Source: Flavobacteriaceae bacterium (lineage in GTDB: Bacteria > Bacteroidota > Bacteroidia > Flavobacteriales > Flavobacteriaceae). Taken from it: DNA of 32,038 nt. The stretch covers positions 1 through 32,038 of the forward strand of contig QXZR01000080.1 in assembly GCA_009886265.1 (NCBI GenBank). Reading direction: 5' to 3'. Numbering within the stretch: position 1 is the first letter of the stretch; every line of letters starts with the position of its first letter. Shown piece by piece: positions 1 through 9,234 of the stretch. The position numbers and the translations under genes were made by a program. Below the pieces are notes generated by a model. It was not told the DNA's origin and did not search any database. It was given only the letters and a program-made list of their open reading frames with translations.

Positions 1-51
1 TAACTATTCACCATTAACTAATAACTATTGCCTAATAACTACTCATACAAC
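1..51. repeat. AT-rich short tandem repeat at the M61 gene 3' end
   Basis: The stretch is built from variants of TAACTA / ACTAATA (for example attaactaataacta). The 17-nt string CTATTGCCTAATAACTA at 25-41 recurs exactly at 2074-2090 on the other side of the M61 gene. The last bases overlap the M61 stop codon. The function is unknown; it is a simple-sequence spacer, not a CRISPR array. Confidence 0.6.
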
Positions 52-1937
52 CACGCATTTCGCAGTGCAATTTGTGCGGGTGTGGCATCATCCATAGCTG
101 CAATGCCTTTGGCCGGTGCTACGGCTATTCCAACGGTTCCACTAAGGGTTAAGCGTTCACCATCGCGGTCTACTTCAAAAGTCACTTCTTGGTCTGGCGT
201 CCAGCTAAAAGATGTACCAAACAACATGTTTAGGGCGCCCATATTTTCTTTTGAAAGTTCGGGAATCTCAGTTCCGTTAAACACACGTAACAAGTCTCCT
301 TCTTGAAAACCGATTTCTGCCAAGCGGTTGTTAAGACCCATAACGGCCAAGTCAACATTGCCTTCTTCGGAGGTTTTACTGCTAATAAAAGGGGTTCGGC
401 TATCTAGCAAGATGATGCTTTGTAGTTTTTTGTCGGAATTGGAAATGGTAACGCCTGCCTTTTCCAAAAAACTTTTATACGGAATGGGTGTATTCCCTTG
501 CACATAGGTTTTGATAAAGTCACCCACTTCTGGATAGGTCATGGCAACAATTTCATCAAAGAGTTGGTTGTCAGTGAAGGGGGTGTCTACGCCATATTTT
601 TTGGCCAATGCCTGCATAACAGCTAAAAAGCCACGTGCGCCCCCACTCTGCTCTCTAATGATGATGTCCAAACACATATTAATCAAGGCACCTTTGTAGT
701 ATACGTTTTGGTAGTTGGATTGGTAAGGCTCGTCAACGATTTTGGTGCTCATTTCCGTAAACGGCATGGTGTCGTCATAGCGGCTGGCACTTGAAATCTT
801 ATCTGACATACGTCCATAAAAATTGTCTTCGTCTATAAGCTTTTGTTGCACTTGGAAAAGGTTGGCAAAATATTCTGTGGTGCCCTCATACATCCAAAGG
901 TGTTCTGACATCACGCCTTCGTTATAGTTGAAATAATGCACTTGCTCTGAGTGTACGTTCAAGGGCGTTAGCGTGTGGAAAAACTCATGTGAAACCACGT
1001 CAGTCAAATACTCTTTCAGCGATGCTGTGTCCAGTCCTTCATAGAATACCACGGTTGTGGAAGTGTGGTGCTCCAATGCCCCTTGCACGCCACCGTAGTG
1101 TTGCAATTCTTCCATGCTCATCAACAACAAGAGGATGTCATAGCTTTTGGTGGTATTGGCATCGCCCAAGAAGCGTTTTTGCGCTCGCATCATCTTCTCT
1201 AGGGTATCCTTAAAATCAGCGGCTTTATGCGCTCCTGTTGGTGAATAAACCGCTAGGCTTACTTCGATATCTTCTAAGGTGAAAGAAATGCTGTCGTCGT
1301 TGGTGTAGAGAATGGGGTCATCGATAATGTTAAAGTAGCGACCTGCTAGAAAAACGTCTTTTGTAGCGGTATGACTTACCGATTCCATTGAAGAAAACGG
1401 GACCAAATCTGCTGGTGAGTCTATGGTCACACGATAGGACCATTCTTTGCCTCCTTTAAAGTAGCCCACCATGGCGTGAAGGTTTAGTAAATAGACTTCG
1501 TCTTTTTCAATTTTGGTTCCACCCATCGGGTATACTTCTTTGCCGTCTTCGCTGTCAAAGGTGTCATCAACCAAATAGGTGATGCGATCTAGTTGTTTGC
1601 CGTTGGCGATTTTCCAAATGTTGGTATCTTCTTTAACGACTTCTAAGGGCTGGTTTTTTTTATCAAATGCTTTTACATCAGAAATAAAACGGCCAAAATC
1701 GGAATATTCATAAGTGCCAGGAATAACGCTTGGCATATAAAAAGTTACTTCACCTGCCGGGAAGGGTCCGGGGTCTAGGGTAACCAAAAGTTGGTCGTTC
1801 TCGACAGCATTCAGGTCAATATGGGTTTCAATGGTGTTGCTTTTTTTGGAGGTCAAGCCAAGAGTGGCACATCCCTGTAGGATTACAATTAAAAGTAATA
1901 AGACAAGGTTGGTTCGGGTAGTAAATAATCGTTTCAT
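39..1937 (-). CDS. M61 family lipoprotein metallopeptidase with PDZ-like C-terminus
   Basis: This 632-residue protein looks like a zinc aminopeptidase of family M61 (glycyl aminopeptidase type), probably anchored in the envelope. The N-terminus is a signal peptide with a lipobox (LQGC, lipidated Cys23). A beta-rich N-terminal domain runs to about residue 240. The catalytic domain carries HEFFH (317-321) and a downstream EGTTEY (351-356) that supplies the glutamate ligand. The last ~130 residues hold a PDZ-like segment (LAEIGFQEGDLLRVFNG), typical of M61 proteins. The ATG at 1937 gives a sensible signal peptide. It follows the his operon on the same strand after 185 bp and probably has its own promoter (a TTGTTTG element lies about 27 nt upstream of the start). 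The substrate is unknown. The family call is firm; a role in peptide scavenging is inference. Confidence 0.88.
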   Translation of the reverse strand: MKRLFTTRTNLVLLLLIVILQGCATLGLTSKKSNTIETHIDLNAVENDQLLVTLDPGPFPAGEVTFYMPSVIPGTYEYSDFGRFISDVKAFDKKNQPLEVVKEDTNIWKIANGKQLDRITYLVDDTFDSEDGKEVYPMGGTKIEKDEVYLLNLHAMVGYFKGGKEWSYRVTIDSPADLVPFSSMESVSHTATKDVFLAGRYFNIIDDPILYTNDDSISFTLEDIEVSLAVYSPTGAHKAADFKDTLEKMMRAQKRFLGDANTTKSYDILLLLMSMEELQHYGGVQGALEHHTSTTVVFYEGLDTASLKEYLTDVVSHEFFHTLTPLNVHSEQVHYFNYNEGVMSEHLWMYEGTTEYFANLFQVQQKLIDEDNFYGRMSDKISSASRYDDTMPFTEMSTKIVDEPYQSNYQNVYYKGALINMCLDIIIREQSGGARGFLAVMQALAKKYGVDTPFTDNQLFDEIVAMTYPEVGDFIKTYVQGNTPIPYKSFLEKAGVTISNSDKKLQSIILLDSRTPFISSKTSEEGNVDLAVMGLNNRLAEIGFQEGDLLRVFNGTEIPELSKENMGALNMLFGTSFSWTPDQEVTFEVDRDGERLTLSGTVGIAVAPAKGIAAMDDATPAQIALRNAWLYE

Positions 1938-2122
1938 AAAAGGTAAGTAAATTAAATTTGAGCAAACAAGCTAATAGGTATATTAACGATATCCGTATAA
2001 AATTGTTACAGCATAAAAATATAAAAAAAAGGACGTTTGTATTTTATTGATATTAAAAACCACTCAACAATTCCTATTGCCTAATAACTATTAACCAATC
2101 ACTAATAACTAATAACTAATCA
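1938..2122. other. Intergenic region between hisIE and the M61 gene
   Basis: This spacer holds the likely M61 promoter near its left end (reverse strand, TTGTTTGC roughly 27 nt before the ATG), an A/T-rich middle with no open frame, and the tandem repeat at 2074-2127. I see no convincing intrinsic terminator for the his operon: no GC-rich hairpin followed by a T tract. Confidence 0.5.
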
Positions 2123-2127
2123 CTATT
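2074..2127. repeat. 7-bp tandem repeat (ACTAATA-type) downstream of hisIE
   Basis: After CTATTGCCTAATAACTA the sequence runs through tandem 7-mers: CACTAATAACTAATAACTAA, then a degenerate ACTATTC copy. It shares 17 identical bases with the window start (25-41). The right edge overlaps the hisIE stop codon, so repeat length variation could alter the hisIE C-terminus. Confidence 0.65.
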
Positions 2128-2716
2128 CCCTACTCTCCAACACATCCACCACATCTTGCAGTGCATATCCTTTGGCTTGCAGTAAAATCAACAGGTGAAA
2201 GAGTAAATCGGCACTTTCGTTTAGGAATAAGCCTTTGTCATTGTCTTTGGCCTCAATAACCGTTTCCACCGCTTCCTCGCCTACTTTTTGTGCAATCTTA
2301 TTAATGCCTTTGGCGAACAAACTCGCTACATAACTTTTGTCAGTTGGGTTGTTTTTGCGGTCAGCAATGGTGTCTTCCAACCCCGATAGAAACCCATAAG
2401 AAGGGCTGTTTTTTTCGTTCCAGCAGGTATCGCTACCTGTGTGGCAGGTGGGTCCTTTGGGTGTAGCTTTAACAAGCAGTGCGTCCATATCGCAATCCAC
2501 GGCCAAGGATACCAATTCCAATACATTCCCGCTTTCCTCACCTTTGGTCCACAGGCGGTTTTTACTTCTGCTGTAGAAGGTAACTTGTTGGGTAGCTTCG
2601 GTTTTGGCAACGGCTTCGGCATTCATGTAGCCCAGCATCAGCACGGTTTTTGTCTGTGCGTCTTGTACTATGGCAGGTACAAGTCCGTCTGGGTATTTGC
2701 TAAAATCTATGTTCAT
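2123..2716 (-). CDS. hisIE: Bifunctional phosphoribosyl-AMP cyclohydrolase / phosphoribosyl-ATP pyrophosphatase
   Basis: This fused enzyme catalyses steps 2 and 3 of histidine synthesis: PR-ATP to PR-AMP, then ring opening to ProFAR. The HisI domain (about 1-115) shows [16 protein letters not shown] and the metal and cysteine motifs VDCDMDALL and [12 protein letters not shown]. The HisE domain (about 118-197) shows the acidic helix [14 protein letters not shown] and the [11 protein letters not shown] helix. At 197 residues it has the normal length of a fused HisIE. Its ATG overlaps the hisF stop by 4 nt (ATGA), so translation is probably coupled. It is the last gene of the his operon. Confidence 0.97.
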   Translation of the reverse strand: MNIDFSKYPDGLVPAIVQDAQTKTVLMLGYMNAEAVAKTEATQQVTFYSRSKNRLWTKGEESGNVLELVSLAVDCDMDALLVKATPKGPTCHTGSDTCWNEKNSPSYGFLSGLEDTIADRKNNPTDKSYVASLFAKGINKIAQKVGEEAVETVIEAKDNDKGLFLNESADLLFHLLILLQAKGYALQDVVDVLESRE

Positions 2717-3465
2717 CGTACGGGTATTTGATGTTGATCTAAATATGTTTTGAGTTCGGGTATGCCGATTTCTTTAAAGTGAAACACACTTGCTGCCAAA
2801 GCGGCATCTGCATTTCCTTGTACAAAGGTATCAACAAAATGGGTCATCTCCCCTGCTCCACCAGAAGCAATTACAGGAACGCTTACCGTTTCACTTAATT
2901 TTTTTAATGCTGCATTGGCAAAGCCTTGCTTGGTACCATCGTGATCCATAGAAGTAAAGAGCAGTTCGCCAGCGCCTCGTTCCACGGCTTCAGTCGCCCA
3001 TTCAAACAGCCGTCTTTCCGTGGGTACTTTACCGCCTACCAAGTGTACCACCCATTCGTCTTCAATTTGTTTGGCATCGATGGCTACGACGATACATTGG
3101 GTGCCAAAACGCTGTGCCAGTTCACTTATGAGTTCTGGGCGGCGTACCGCTGCCGAGTTGATGGAAACCTTGTCTGCGCCGTTGTCTAGTAAGACACCTA
3201 CGTCTTCAACGGAACTTATGCCACCACCCACCGTAAAGGGGATGTCTATGGCCTGTGCTACATGACGCACCAGTTGTGCCAAGGTCTTGCGTTTTTCTTC
3301 AGATGCGGAAATGTCCAAAAAGACCAATTCGTCTGCGCCTTCCTGCGCATAACGTTGCGCCAGTTCAACGGGGTCGCCCGCATCACGCAAAGAGACAAAG
3401 TTGACACCCTTTACAGTACGTCCGTCTTTGACATCCAAACAAGGAATAATTCTTTTGGTCAGCAT
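2713..3465 (-). CDS. hisF: Imidazole glycerol phosphate synthase, cyclase subunit
   Basis: HisF forms the IGP synthase with HisH and makes imidazole glycerol phosphate and AICAR from PRFAR plus ammonia. The (beta/alpha)8 barrel has both catalytic aspartates: Asp11 in [11 protein letters not shown] and Asp130 in VVAIDAK. The phosphate-binding loops TVGGGI (78-83) and IASGGAG are present. The 250-residue length is typical. One base separates its start from the hisA stop, and its stop overlaps the hisIE start. Confidence 0.98.
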   Translation of the reverse strand: MLTKRIIPCLDVKDGRTVKGVNFVSLRDAGDPVELAQRYAQEGADELVFLDISASEEKRKTLAQLVRHVAQAIDIPFTVGGGISSVEDVGVLLDNGADKVSINSAAVRRPELISELAQRFGTQCIVVAIDAKQIEDEWVVHLVGGKVPTERRLFEWATEAVERGAGELLFTSMDHDGTKQGFANAALKKLSETVSVPVIASGGAGEMTHFVDTFVQGNADAALAASVFHFKEIGIPELKTYLDQHQIPVR

Positions 3466-3466
3466 C

Positions 3467-4195
3467 TTATGATTGTTCTAATTGATAGTTTTCCAATTCT
3501 TTTAAGGATATTTTCCCTTCGTATATCGCCTTTCCAATGATGGCTGCCGTACAACCCAATTCTTCCAGTTGATACAAATCGTCCATACTGCTTACCCCAC
3601 CCGAAGCAATCAGCGAAATCTTTTTTACTTTCTCGAGCAGCTCATAGTAAAGCTCCAACGATGGACCTGCCAGCATGCCGTCTTTGGCAACATCAGTACA
3701 GAGTACATGCCTAAAACCTTTTGCGGTGTAGTCTTTGACAAAATCCAACACGTCTATCCCAGAGTCTTTTTCCCATCCGTGCGTGGCAATACGTCTGTCT
3801 TTGGCATCTGCGCCCAATATGAGTTTGTCTGTCCCAAATTGTTGTAGCCACTCCAAGACCAATTCTGGTGCATCTACGGCAATACTGCCTAAGGTAACCT
3901 GTGCAGCACCACAATCAAAGGCGGTTTGCAAATCAACAGCCGACTTAATACCACCCCCAAAATCTACCGTCAGTGCTGTTTTGGTTGCAATGGCTTCCAG
4001 TACTTTGGTGTTGACGATATGTTTTGCTCGTGCGCCGTCCAAATCAACTACGTGCAGGTGCGTCAATCCAGCACCCTCAAAAGCCTTGGCTACTTCGAGT
4101 GGCGAATCGCTATAGACTTTTTTGGTGTCGTAATCTCCTTTGGTGAGACGTACACATTGTCCGTTGATGATATCTATGGCAGGAACTAAAATCAT
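3467..4195 (-). CDS. hisA: ProFAR isomerase
   Basis: HisA isomerises ProFAR to PRFAR. It is a 242-residue (beta/alpha)8 barrel related to HisF. The N-terminus [16 protein letters not shown] contains the catalytic Asp8; the second-half acid is in [10 protein letters not shown], followed by the phosphate loop IASGGVSS. The start overlaps the hisH stop by 4 nt. It is a clean, full-length family member in the standard operon position. Confidence 0.98.
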   Translation of the reverse strand: MILVPAIDIINGQCVRLTKGDYDTKKVYSDSPLEVAKAFEGAGLTHLHVVDLDGARAKHIVNTKVLEAIATKTALTVDFGGGIKSAVDLQTAFDCGAAQVTLGSIAVDAPELVLEWLQQFGTDKLILGADAKDRRIATHGWEKDSGIDVLDFVKDYTAKGFRHVLCTDVAKDGMLAGPSLELYYELLEKVKKISLIASGGVSSMDDLYQLEELGCTAAIIGKAIYEGKISLKELENYQLEQS

Positions 4196-4770
4196 AAGGC
4201 TAGAAAGTTTTGTAGTAAGCGTGCGCCCACGGCTCCGCTTTTTTCTGGGTGAAACTGCGTACCGTAAAAATTGTCTTTCGCCAAGGCTGCAGCAAATGGA
4301 ACGTCATACGTACAAGCACCAACCACATTGTCGTTTGGTACCGCATAGAAGCTGTGTACCATATAAAAATGGCTGTTTGCATCGATATCCTTAAAGAGCA
4401 ATCCTTTGCCTTCAACCGTATTCCAACCCATATGGGGAACATTTAAATTGGTTTTAAAGCGTACAACAGCGGTATCGAAAATACCAAGCCCTGTTGTGTC
4501 GCCTTCTTCGGTATGGTTACACATCAGTTGCATCCCCAAACAGATGCCCAATACGGGTTGTGTTAGTGTAGGAAGGAGTTTGTCAAGTCCCGTTGCACGG
4601 AGTTTTTCCATAGCAGAACTTGCCTCGCCAACGCCAGGGAATATCACATGCGAAGCATTTTTGATGGTAGTCGCATCGTCGCTCAACGTGGCTGTGATGT
4701 CCAAACGCGCCAATGCAAAGCGAATGCTTTGAATATTGCCCGCCCCATAATCAATGATGACTACATTCAT
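4192..4770 (-). CDS. hisH: Imidazole glycerol phosphate synthase, glutamine amidotransferase subunit
   Basis: This class I glutaminase subunit feeds ammonia to HisF. The triad is visible: nucleophile Cys77 in [10 protein letters not shown], and His174 and Glu176 in FHPEKSG. The N-terminal [12 protein letters not shown] and the oxyanion region FPGVGEA are also standard. It has 192 residues. It overlaps hisB upstream and hisA downstream by 4 nt each, consistent with stoichiometric synthesis of the HisH and HisF subunits. Confidence 0.98.
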   Translation of the reverse strand: MNVVIIDYGAGNIQSIRFALARLDITATLSDDATTIKNASHVIFPGVGEASSAMEKLRATGLDKLLPTLTQPVLGICLGMQLMCNHTEEGDTTGLGIFDTAVVRFKTNLNVPHMGWNTVEGKGLLFKDIDANSHFYMVHSFYAVPNDNVVGACTYDVPFAAALAKDNFYGTQFHPEKSGAVGARLLQNFLAL

Positions 4771-5891
4771 AACTGTCCTTTGGTAGAGGGTAATACCAGT
4801 TTTTCTGCATCCCTTTTAATGGCTGCACGAATGGCCTTGGCAAAAGCCTTAAAAATGGCTTCAATCTTGTGGTGTTCATTGTGTCCTTCTGCTTTGATGT
4901 TCAGGTTAGCCTTGGCACCATCTGCAAAAGATTTAAAGAAGTGAAAGAACATTTCTGTTGGCATTTTACCAATGAGTTCTCTTTTGAATTTCGCATTCCA
5001 CATCAACCATGCACGACCCCCAAAATCAAGGGAAACTTGCGCCAAACAATCGTCCATAGGCAAGCAAAAGCCATAGCGTTCAATGCCCAGCTTATCGCCC
5101 AATGCTTTTCCAAAGGCTTCGCCCAAGGCAATGGCCGTATCTTCAATGGTGTGGTGTTCGTCTATTTCCAAATCCCCTTTGGTGGTCAGCTTTAGGTCTA
5201 CGCCTCCGTGACGTGCCAATTGGTCTAGCATGTGATCAAAAAAGGCAATGCCCGTATCAATACTGCTTTCGCCTGTTCCATCGAGGTTTAGGTCGATTTC
5301 AATGGCTGTTTCTTTTGTTTTGCGCTCGTGGCTGATGCGTCTTCCACCAGCCTTTAACAAGGTATATACCTCGCTCCAAGCGGTTGTTTTCAGTGCAATG
5401 GCATTCGTTAATGCTTCTGGGATTGCTGCTGCCATACGCGCATCGTTTTGCAACAAGATGCCCTTTGCGCCTAGGTTTACTGCCAGTTCCATATCTGTTA
5501 ATCTATCGCCAATGACATATGAGCTTCCAAGGTCGTAGTCTGCATTGTCAAGGTAAGCGGAAAGCATGCCCGTTTTGGGTTTGCGTGTAGGTGCATTGTC
5601 GGCTGGCAGGCTTTTATCGATAAGCACTTCGCTAAAGTTTATGCCTTCATTTTTTAAGGCAGTCATCATAAAATCGTGTGTGGACCAAAAGGTGTCTTCT
5701 GGAAAGCTATCCGTTCCTAAACCGTCTTGGTTGGTTACCATAACCAATTCATAATCTAACTCCTTGGCGATACGTCCCAAATACTGAAACACACCGGGAT
5801 AAAAAACGAGTTTATCCAATGCATCGAGTTGGTAGTTTTCAGGCTCCAGTGCTAGGGTGCCGTCTCGGTCAATAAACAATACTTTTTTCAT
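4767..5891 (-). CDS. hisB: Bifunctional histidinol-phosphatase / imidazoleglycerol-phosphate dehydratase
   Basis: The 374-residue protein fuses two activities. The HAD phosphatase (about 1-165) starts with FIDRDGT, giving nucleophile Asp8 and acid Asp10, and carries TNQDGLG and [10 protein letters not shown]. The dehydratase (about 180-374) shows [13 protein letters not shown] and [16 protein letters not shown], the metal-binding histidine clusters. These are the dehydration step before HisC and the dephosphorylation step after it. The fusion resembles that of enterobacteria and is also usual in Bacteroidota. The start overlaps the hisC stop by 4 nt. Confidence 0.97.
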   Translation of the reverse strand: MKKVLFIDRDGTLALEPENYQLDALDKLVFYPGVFQYLGRIAKELDYELVMVTNQDGLGTDSFPEDTFWSTHDFMMTALKNEGINFSEVLIDKSLPADNAPTRKPKTGMLSAYLDNADYDLGSSYVIGDRLTDMELAVNLGAKGILLQNDARMAAAIPEALTNAIALKTTAWSEVYTLLKAGGRRISHERKTKETAIEIDLNLDGTGESSIDTGIAFFDHMLDQLARHGGVDLKLTTKGDLEIDEHHTIEDTAIALGEAFGKALGDKLGIERYGFCLPMDDCLAQVSLDFGGRAWLMWNAKFKRELIGKMPTEMFFHFFKSFADGAKANLNIKAEGHNEHHKIEAIFKAFAKAIRAAIKRDAEKLVLPSTKGQL

Positions 5892-6940
5892 AATGATATG
5901 GTATTACAAGCTTCCATAAGTTCGTTATTTTCGTCTGGTGTGCCTATGCTGATACGAAGGGTGTTTTCACAATTTGTCTGCGTAGATCGGTTGCGTACCA
6001 CCACTTTTTGCGCAAGCAATGCGTCATAGCGTTTGTTTGCATCATCAACGCGCATTAATAAAAAATTGGCATCTGATGGAAATACAGTTTTTACCCAATC
6101 CAGTTCATTTAAATAAGCCGCTACCCTACTGCGTTCGGCTAGCAATTCTGCTATTTGCTTGTTTACTTTTTCGATATCCGATAAGACTTCAATCGCTTGT
6201 TGTTGACTGAGGGTATTGATGTTGTAAGGCGGTTTAATGTTGTGCAGCAGCTTGATGACATTGGGTTGAGCGATGGCAATGCCTAAGCGTAATCCCGCCA
6301 GTCCAAAGGCCTTGGAAAGGGTCTGCGTAACCACAAGGTTGTGATAGTTGTCTAATTGAGATAGCCAACTTGGCCCATCCGTAAAATCGATATACGCCTC
6401 GTCTATAACCACCAACCCATCAAAGCCGTTGAGCAATGCTGTTATGTCTGAGGTTTTAAACAAGTTTCCACTTGGATTGTTGGGGCTACAAAAGAAAATA
6501 GCCTTGGTGTTTGGATCAACAGCTGCTAGGATTTCATCAGTCTTCAATTGAAAATCAGCCGTAAGCGGTACTTCTTTAATGCCCACACCATTGATGTTTG
6601 CCAACACGGCATACATACCATAAGTGGGTGGCATAAGAATTATGTTGTCTTTATTGGGTGTGCAAAACGCTCGGAATAGTAAATCCAAGATTTCATCACT
6701 GCCATTTCCAATCAAAAGTTGATTGATCGCACAGCCGCGAAGTGCAGCTATTTCTTTCTTCAATGCCAATTGATTTGGATCTGGATACCTGTTGACCGAA
6801 GACGGATTGGGATTCTCGTTGGCATCCAAAAAGGTATACTTCCCTTCTGTTGCGGTAAAGGTATCCCTAGCCGAAGTATAGGGCGCAAGCGCCAACATTT
6901 CGGGTCTAGCCCACTGCGTTAAATCAAATGCCTTAGCCAT
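5888..6940 (-). CDS. hisC: Histidinol-phosphate aminotransferase
   Basis: This PLP fold-type I aminotransferase converts imidazole acetol phosphate to histidinol phosphate. It has the cofactor lysine in [16 protein letters not shown], the NPNNPSG-type motif CSPNNPSGN, and the VIDEAYIDF aspartate/tyrosine. The C-terminal [10 protein letters not shown] includes the carboxylate-binding arginine. At 350 residues it is full length. Its start lies 8 nt inside the 3' end of hisD, so it is translationally linked. Confidence 0.97.
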   Translation of the reverse strand: MAKAFDLTQWARPEMLALAPYTSARDTFTATEGKYTFLDANENPNPSSVNRYPDPNQLALKKEIAALRGCAINQLLIGNGSDEILDLLFRAFCTPNKDNIILMPPTYGMYAVLANINGVGIKEVPLTADFQLKTDEILAAVDPNTKAIFFCSPNNPSGNLFKTSDITALLNGFDGLVVIDEAYIDFTDGPSWLSQLDNYHNLVVTQTLSKAFGLAGLRLGIAIAQPNVIKLLHNIKPPYNINTLSQQQAIEVLSDIEKVNKQIAELLAERSRVAAYLNELDWVKTVFPSDANFLLMRVDDANKRYDALLAQKVVVRNRSTQTNCENTLRISIGTPDENNELMEACNTISL

Positions 6941-8219
6941 TGTTCAAATCTTTTAATCGCAAGCTTACTGCGTTCTTGTGGGCATCAAGCCCCTCTGCTG
7001 CAGCCATAGCCTCAATGTGTGGGCCTAAAGACTGTATACCTTGCGCACTGATGCGCTGATAGGTTATCGCCTTTAAAAAGGCATCTAAATTAACCCCACT
7101 GTATTGTTTGGTGTATCCATTGGTAGGCAACGTGTGATTGGTACCAGAAGCATAGTCACCAGCACTTTCAGGCGTATAATTGCCAATAAACACAGAACCT
7201 GCGTTGATAATCCCATCTATAAATAGGGTTTCGTTCTCCACACAAGCGATGTAGTGCTCAGGACCGTATTCGTTGATAAAATCAAGTGCAACTTGTTCGT
7301 TGTCAAAATATACAGCCAATGAGTTTTCCAATGCTGCAGCAGCGATTTCTTTTCGTGGCAGCGCAAGCAATTGTTTGTCGAGTTCAGCTTTTACCAACTC
7401 CCCCATTTCTTTGGTCGTTGTAACCAATATCACCTGACTGTCTTTGCCGTGCTCGGCTTGGGACAACAGGTCTGCAGCCACATAAGCGGAGGTTGCCGTG
7501 CTGTCTGCAACTACCAAGAGTTCAGATGGGCCTGCGGGCATATCAATGGCGGTTTGGTATTGGGTTGCCTTTTGCTTGGCTACCGTTACAAACTGATTTC
7601 CAGGACCAAATATCTTATAAACTTTAGGAATGCTTTCAGTGCCAAACGTAAGGGCAGCTATGGCCTGTATGCCGCCAATTTGTGCTACGAGCGTCACGCC
7701 ACATTTTTGTGCTGCATAGCGGATGGCAGCAGGAATACCTGCTTTGTTTGGTGGTGTACACAATACTATTTGACTACAGCCTGCCAGTTGCGCAGGAATG
7801 GCCAGCATCAAGACGGTTGAAAACAACGGTGCGGTTCCGCCGGGTATATAAATCCCTACTTTCTCAATGGGTTTTTTCTCTTGCCAGCAGCTAACCCCTT
7901 CTTGGGTATCCAAACGAACGGGTGCTGTTTTTTGTGCTTTGTGAAAGCGGTAAATGTTTTCATAGGCCACGTCAATAGCAGCGACCAGTTCCGCAGACAA
8001 TTCACTTTTGGCATTTGCCAATGCTTGCGCATCCACCATCAGTTGATCAGGAGTATATGCGTCAAACTTTTGGCTGTACTCCCGAACGGCTGCATCGCCA
8101 TTGCTACGCACGGCAGCAAAGACTTCATCCACTATGGGTTCAATAGAAGAGAAATCAGCAGTTGGACGCTGGGTAAGCGCCTGCCACGTACTTCGATCAG
8201 GATTGGATATAAATTTCAT
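6933..8219 (-). CDS. hisD: Histidinol dehydrogenase
   Basis: HisD oxidises histidinol to histidine in two NAD-dependent steps. Catalytic Glu/His appear in NEYGPEHYIA. Zinc-site residues appear in LLSQAEHGKDSQ, ESAGDYASGTNH and near the C-terminal LDAHKNAVSLR. The protein has 428 residues, the usual size. It sits second in the operon; its ATG shares one base with the hisG stop (TAATG). Confidence 0.98.
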   Translation of the reverse strand: MKFISNPDRSTWQALTQRPTADFSSIEPIVDEVFAAVRSNGDAAVREYSQKFDAYTPDQLMVDAQALANAKSELSAELVAAIDVAYENIYRFHKAQKTAPVRLDTQEGVSCWQEKKPIEKVGIYIPGGTAPLFSTVLMLAIPAQLAGCSQIVLCTPPNKAGIPAAIRYAAQKCGVTLVAQIGGIQAIAALTFGTESIPKVYKIFGPGNQFVTVAKQKATQYQTAIDMPAGPSELLVVADSTATSAYVAADLLSQAEHGKDSQVILVTTTKEMGELVKAELDKQLLALPRKEIAAAALENSLAVYFDNEQVALDFINEYGPEHYIACVENETLFIDGIINAGSVFIGNYTPESAGDYASGTNHTLPTNGYTKQYSGVNLDAFLKAITYQRISAQGIQSLGPHIEAMAAAEGLDAHKNAVSLRLKDLNNG

Positions 8220-9079
8220 TATTGAATGATTCGTTCAATGGGACATACCAATATATCTCGGGCACCGGCCGCTTTTAGAGCATCTACCATTTCCCAGAAG
8301 GTGTTTTTGTCTATGGCAGAGTGTAACGAACTCCAACCTTCTTCAACCAAGGGCATAACCGTAGGGCTTTTTAGTACCGGCAGCATTTTAGATATGGTAT
8401 CGATGGCGTCGTTTGGCACATTCATGATGATGTATCTGGAATTTTTTCCTGCGTTTACAGCACGAATACGGAACAAAAGCGTATCGAGAATTTCTTGTTT
8501 GGCAGCTGACAATCCCATACCACCAACCAAAACGGCTTGTGACTTGAACAACACTTTAACTTCTTTAAGGTTGTTCTTAAATAGCGTAGATCCACTGGAA
8601 ACGATGTCGCAAATGGCATCTGATAGGCCAATATTGGGTGCTATCTCCACCGAGCCGTTAATGATGTGTAAATCAGCTTTAATATTCCATTCCGACAGGT
8701 ATTTCTGAACTGTTTTTGGATAAGATGTAGCGATGCGCTTGCCTGCTAAATCGGCAACGCTGCTATATGTACTCCCTTTTGGAACAGCTATGGACACCCG
8801 ACATTTTGAAAAGCCCAGTGGCTCAAGGATGGGAATATCCTCTCCTTTTTCAACGATTAGATTTTCACCAATGATGGCCAAATCCACTACCCCATCTCTG
8901 AGGTATTGCGGAATATCTCCGTTGCGTAGGTAATAAACCTCTATGGGGAAATTAGATGACGATGTCTTAAGCTGGTCTTTGCCATTGTTGATGGCAATGC
9001 CACAGCTCTTGAGCAGTTTTAATGATTCTTCGTTAAGTCTTCCTGACTTCTGAATCGCGATACGTATATTTTCTTTCAT
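8219..9079 (-). CDS. hisG: ATP phosphoribosyltransferase, long form
   Basis: HisG commits ATP and PRPP to histidine synthesis. I place the start at ATG 9079, giving 286 residues beginning MKENIRIAIQKSGR. The frame stays open to 9112, but those codons lie inside the terminator hairpin. The catalytic part includes GDIPQYLRDGVVDLAIIGE and the PRPP loop VSSGSTLFKNN. The C-terminal ~75 residues (RYIIMNVPNDAIDTISKMLP onward) match the ACT-like regulatory domain of long HisG, so no HisZ is expected and none is seen. Feedback inhibition by histidine is expected from the family. Transcription is controlled by the attenuator just upstream. Confidence 0.97.
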   Translation of the reverse strand: MKENIRIAIQKSGRLNEESLKLLKSCGIAINNGKDQLKTSSSNFPIEVYYLRNGDIPQYLRDGVVDLAIIGENLIVEKGEDIPILEPLGFSKCRVSIAVPKGSTYSSVADLAGKRIATSYPKTVQKYLSEWNIKADLHIINGSVEIAPNIGLSDAICDIVSSGSTLFKNNLKEVKVLFKSQAVLVGGMGLSAAKQEILDTLLFRIRAVNAGKNSRYIIMNVPNDAIDTISKMLPVLKSPTVMPLVEEGWSSLHSAIDKNTFWEMVDALKAAGARDILVCPIERIIQ

Positions 9080-9093
9080 GACTTTATTATAAC

Positions 9094-9124
9094 AAAAAAC
9101 CCGTTTGAGCAATACAAACGGGTT
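9094..9124 (-). terminator. Intrinsic terminator of the his attenuator
   Basis: On the minus strand AACCCGTTTG (9124-9115) pairs perfectly over 10 bp with CAAACGGGTT (9107-9098) around a 7-nt loop, followed by a run of six T (9099-9094). It ends 14 nt before the hisG ATG, so it can only act as an attenuator for the operon rather than an end-of-gene terminator. Confidence 0.93.
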
Positions 9125-9143
9125 AGACGGTTATTGACATACT

Positions 9144-9182
9144 CCACCTAGCACGTTTGAAACGCAATATTGTTGTGGTGGA
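9144..9182 (-). promoter_or_regulatory. Pause (1:2) hairpin and antiterminator segments of the his leader
   Basis: TCCACC (9182-9177), which overlaps the two adjacent CAC His codons, pairs with GGTGGA (9148-9143) just after the leader stop. Between them CAAACG (9159-9154) duplicates the 3' arm of the terminator and can pair instead with CGTTTG (9120-9115). A ribosome stalled at the His codons would block the first hairpin and free CAAACG to form the antiterminator. The pairings are read directly; the mechanism is the established his-attenuation model. Confidence 0.82.
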
Positions 9183-9201
9183 AAAAATGTGTTTTACTCA
9201 T
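9148..9201 (-). CDS. hisL: his operon leader peptide (17 aa)
   Basis: The minus strand encodes MSKTHFFHHNNIAFQTC followed by TAG. Three of 17 codons are His (CAT at codon 5, CAC CAC at codons 8-9), next to two Phe codons. The short ORF lies immediately before a hairpin/terminator arrangement and the hisG gene, the arrangement expected of an attenuation leader peptide. It has fewer histidines than the enterobacterial seven-His leader. The ATG lies 7 nt after a -7-like box, so the mRNA may be leaderless. The peptide itself is expected to have no function beyond ribosome positioning. Confidence 0.88.
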   Translation of the reverse strand: MSKTHFFHHNNIAFQTC

Positions 9202-9208
9202 TACAATG

Positions 9209-9216
9209 CAAATATC
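9209..9216 (-). promoter_or_regulatory. Putative -7 promoter element of the his operon
   Basis: GATATTTG on the minus strand matches the Bacteroidota -7 consensus TAnnTTTG except for the first base. It lies 7 nt before the leader-peptide ATG, so transcription would begin at or just before that ATG. A T-rich stretch (GGTTTTC, 9234-9228) is in the right area for the -33 element but is a weak match. Confidence 0.55.
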
Positions 9217-9234
9217 GAAAATTTTTTGAAAACC

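Noticed and set aside
2074-2127. Possible CRISPR-like array
   Set aside because: The units are 7 bp and contiguous with no unique spacers, and no cas genes are present.
7371-7820. 149-codon plus-strand open frame opposite hisD
   Set aside because: Cys/Tyr/Phe-rich translation with no recognisable domain, antisense to catalytic motifs of hisD; a shadow frame.
8226-8708. 160-codon plus-strand open frame opposite hisG
   Set aside because: It is antisense to a conserved gene, has low-complexity composition and no family resemblance; a shadow frame.
9086-9091. TATAAT-like box just before the hisG ATG (minus strand)
   Set aside because: It lies 3' of the attenuator terminator and only a few bases from the ATG. 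Bacteroidota do not use the E. coli -10 consensus, so it is probably chance AT-rich sequence.
9080-9112. Extended hisG start 11 codons upstream
   Set aside because: Those codons lie inside the terminator hairpin and T tract, and homologous HisG starts at MKENIRIAIQKSG-like sequence.
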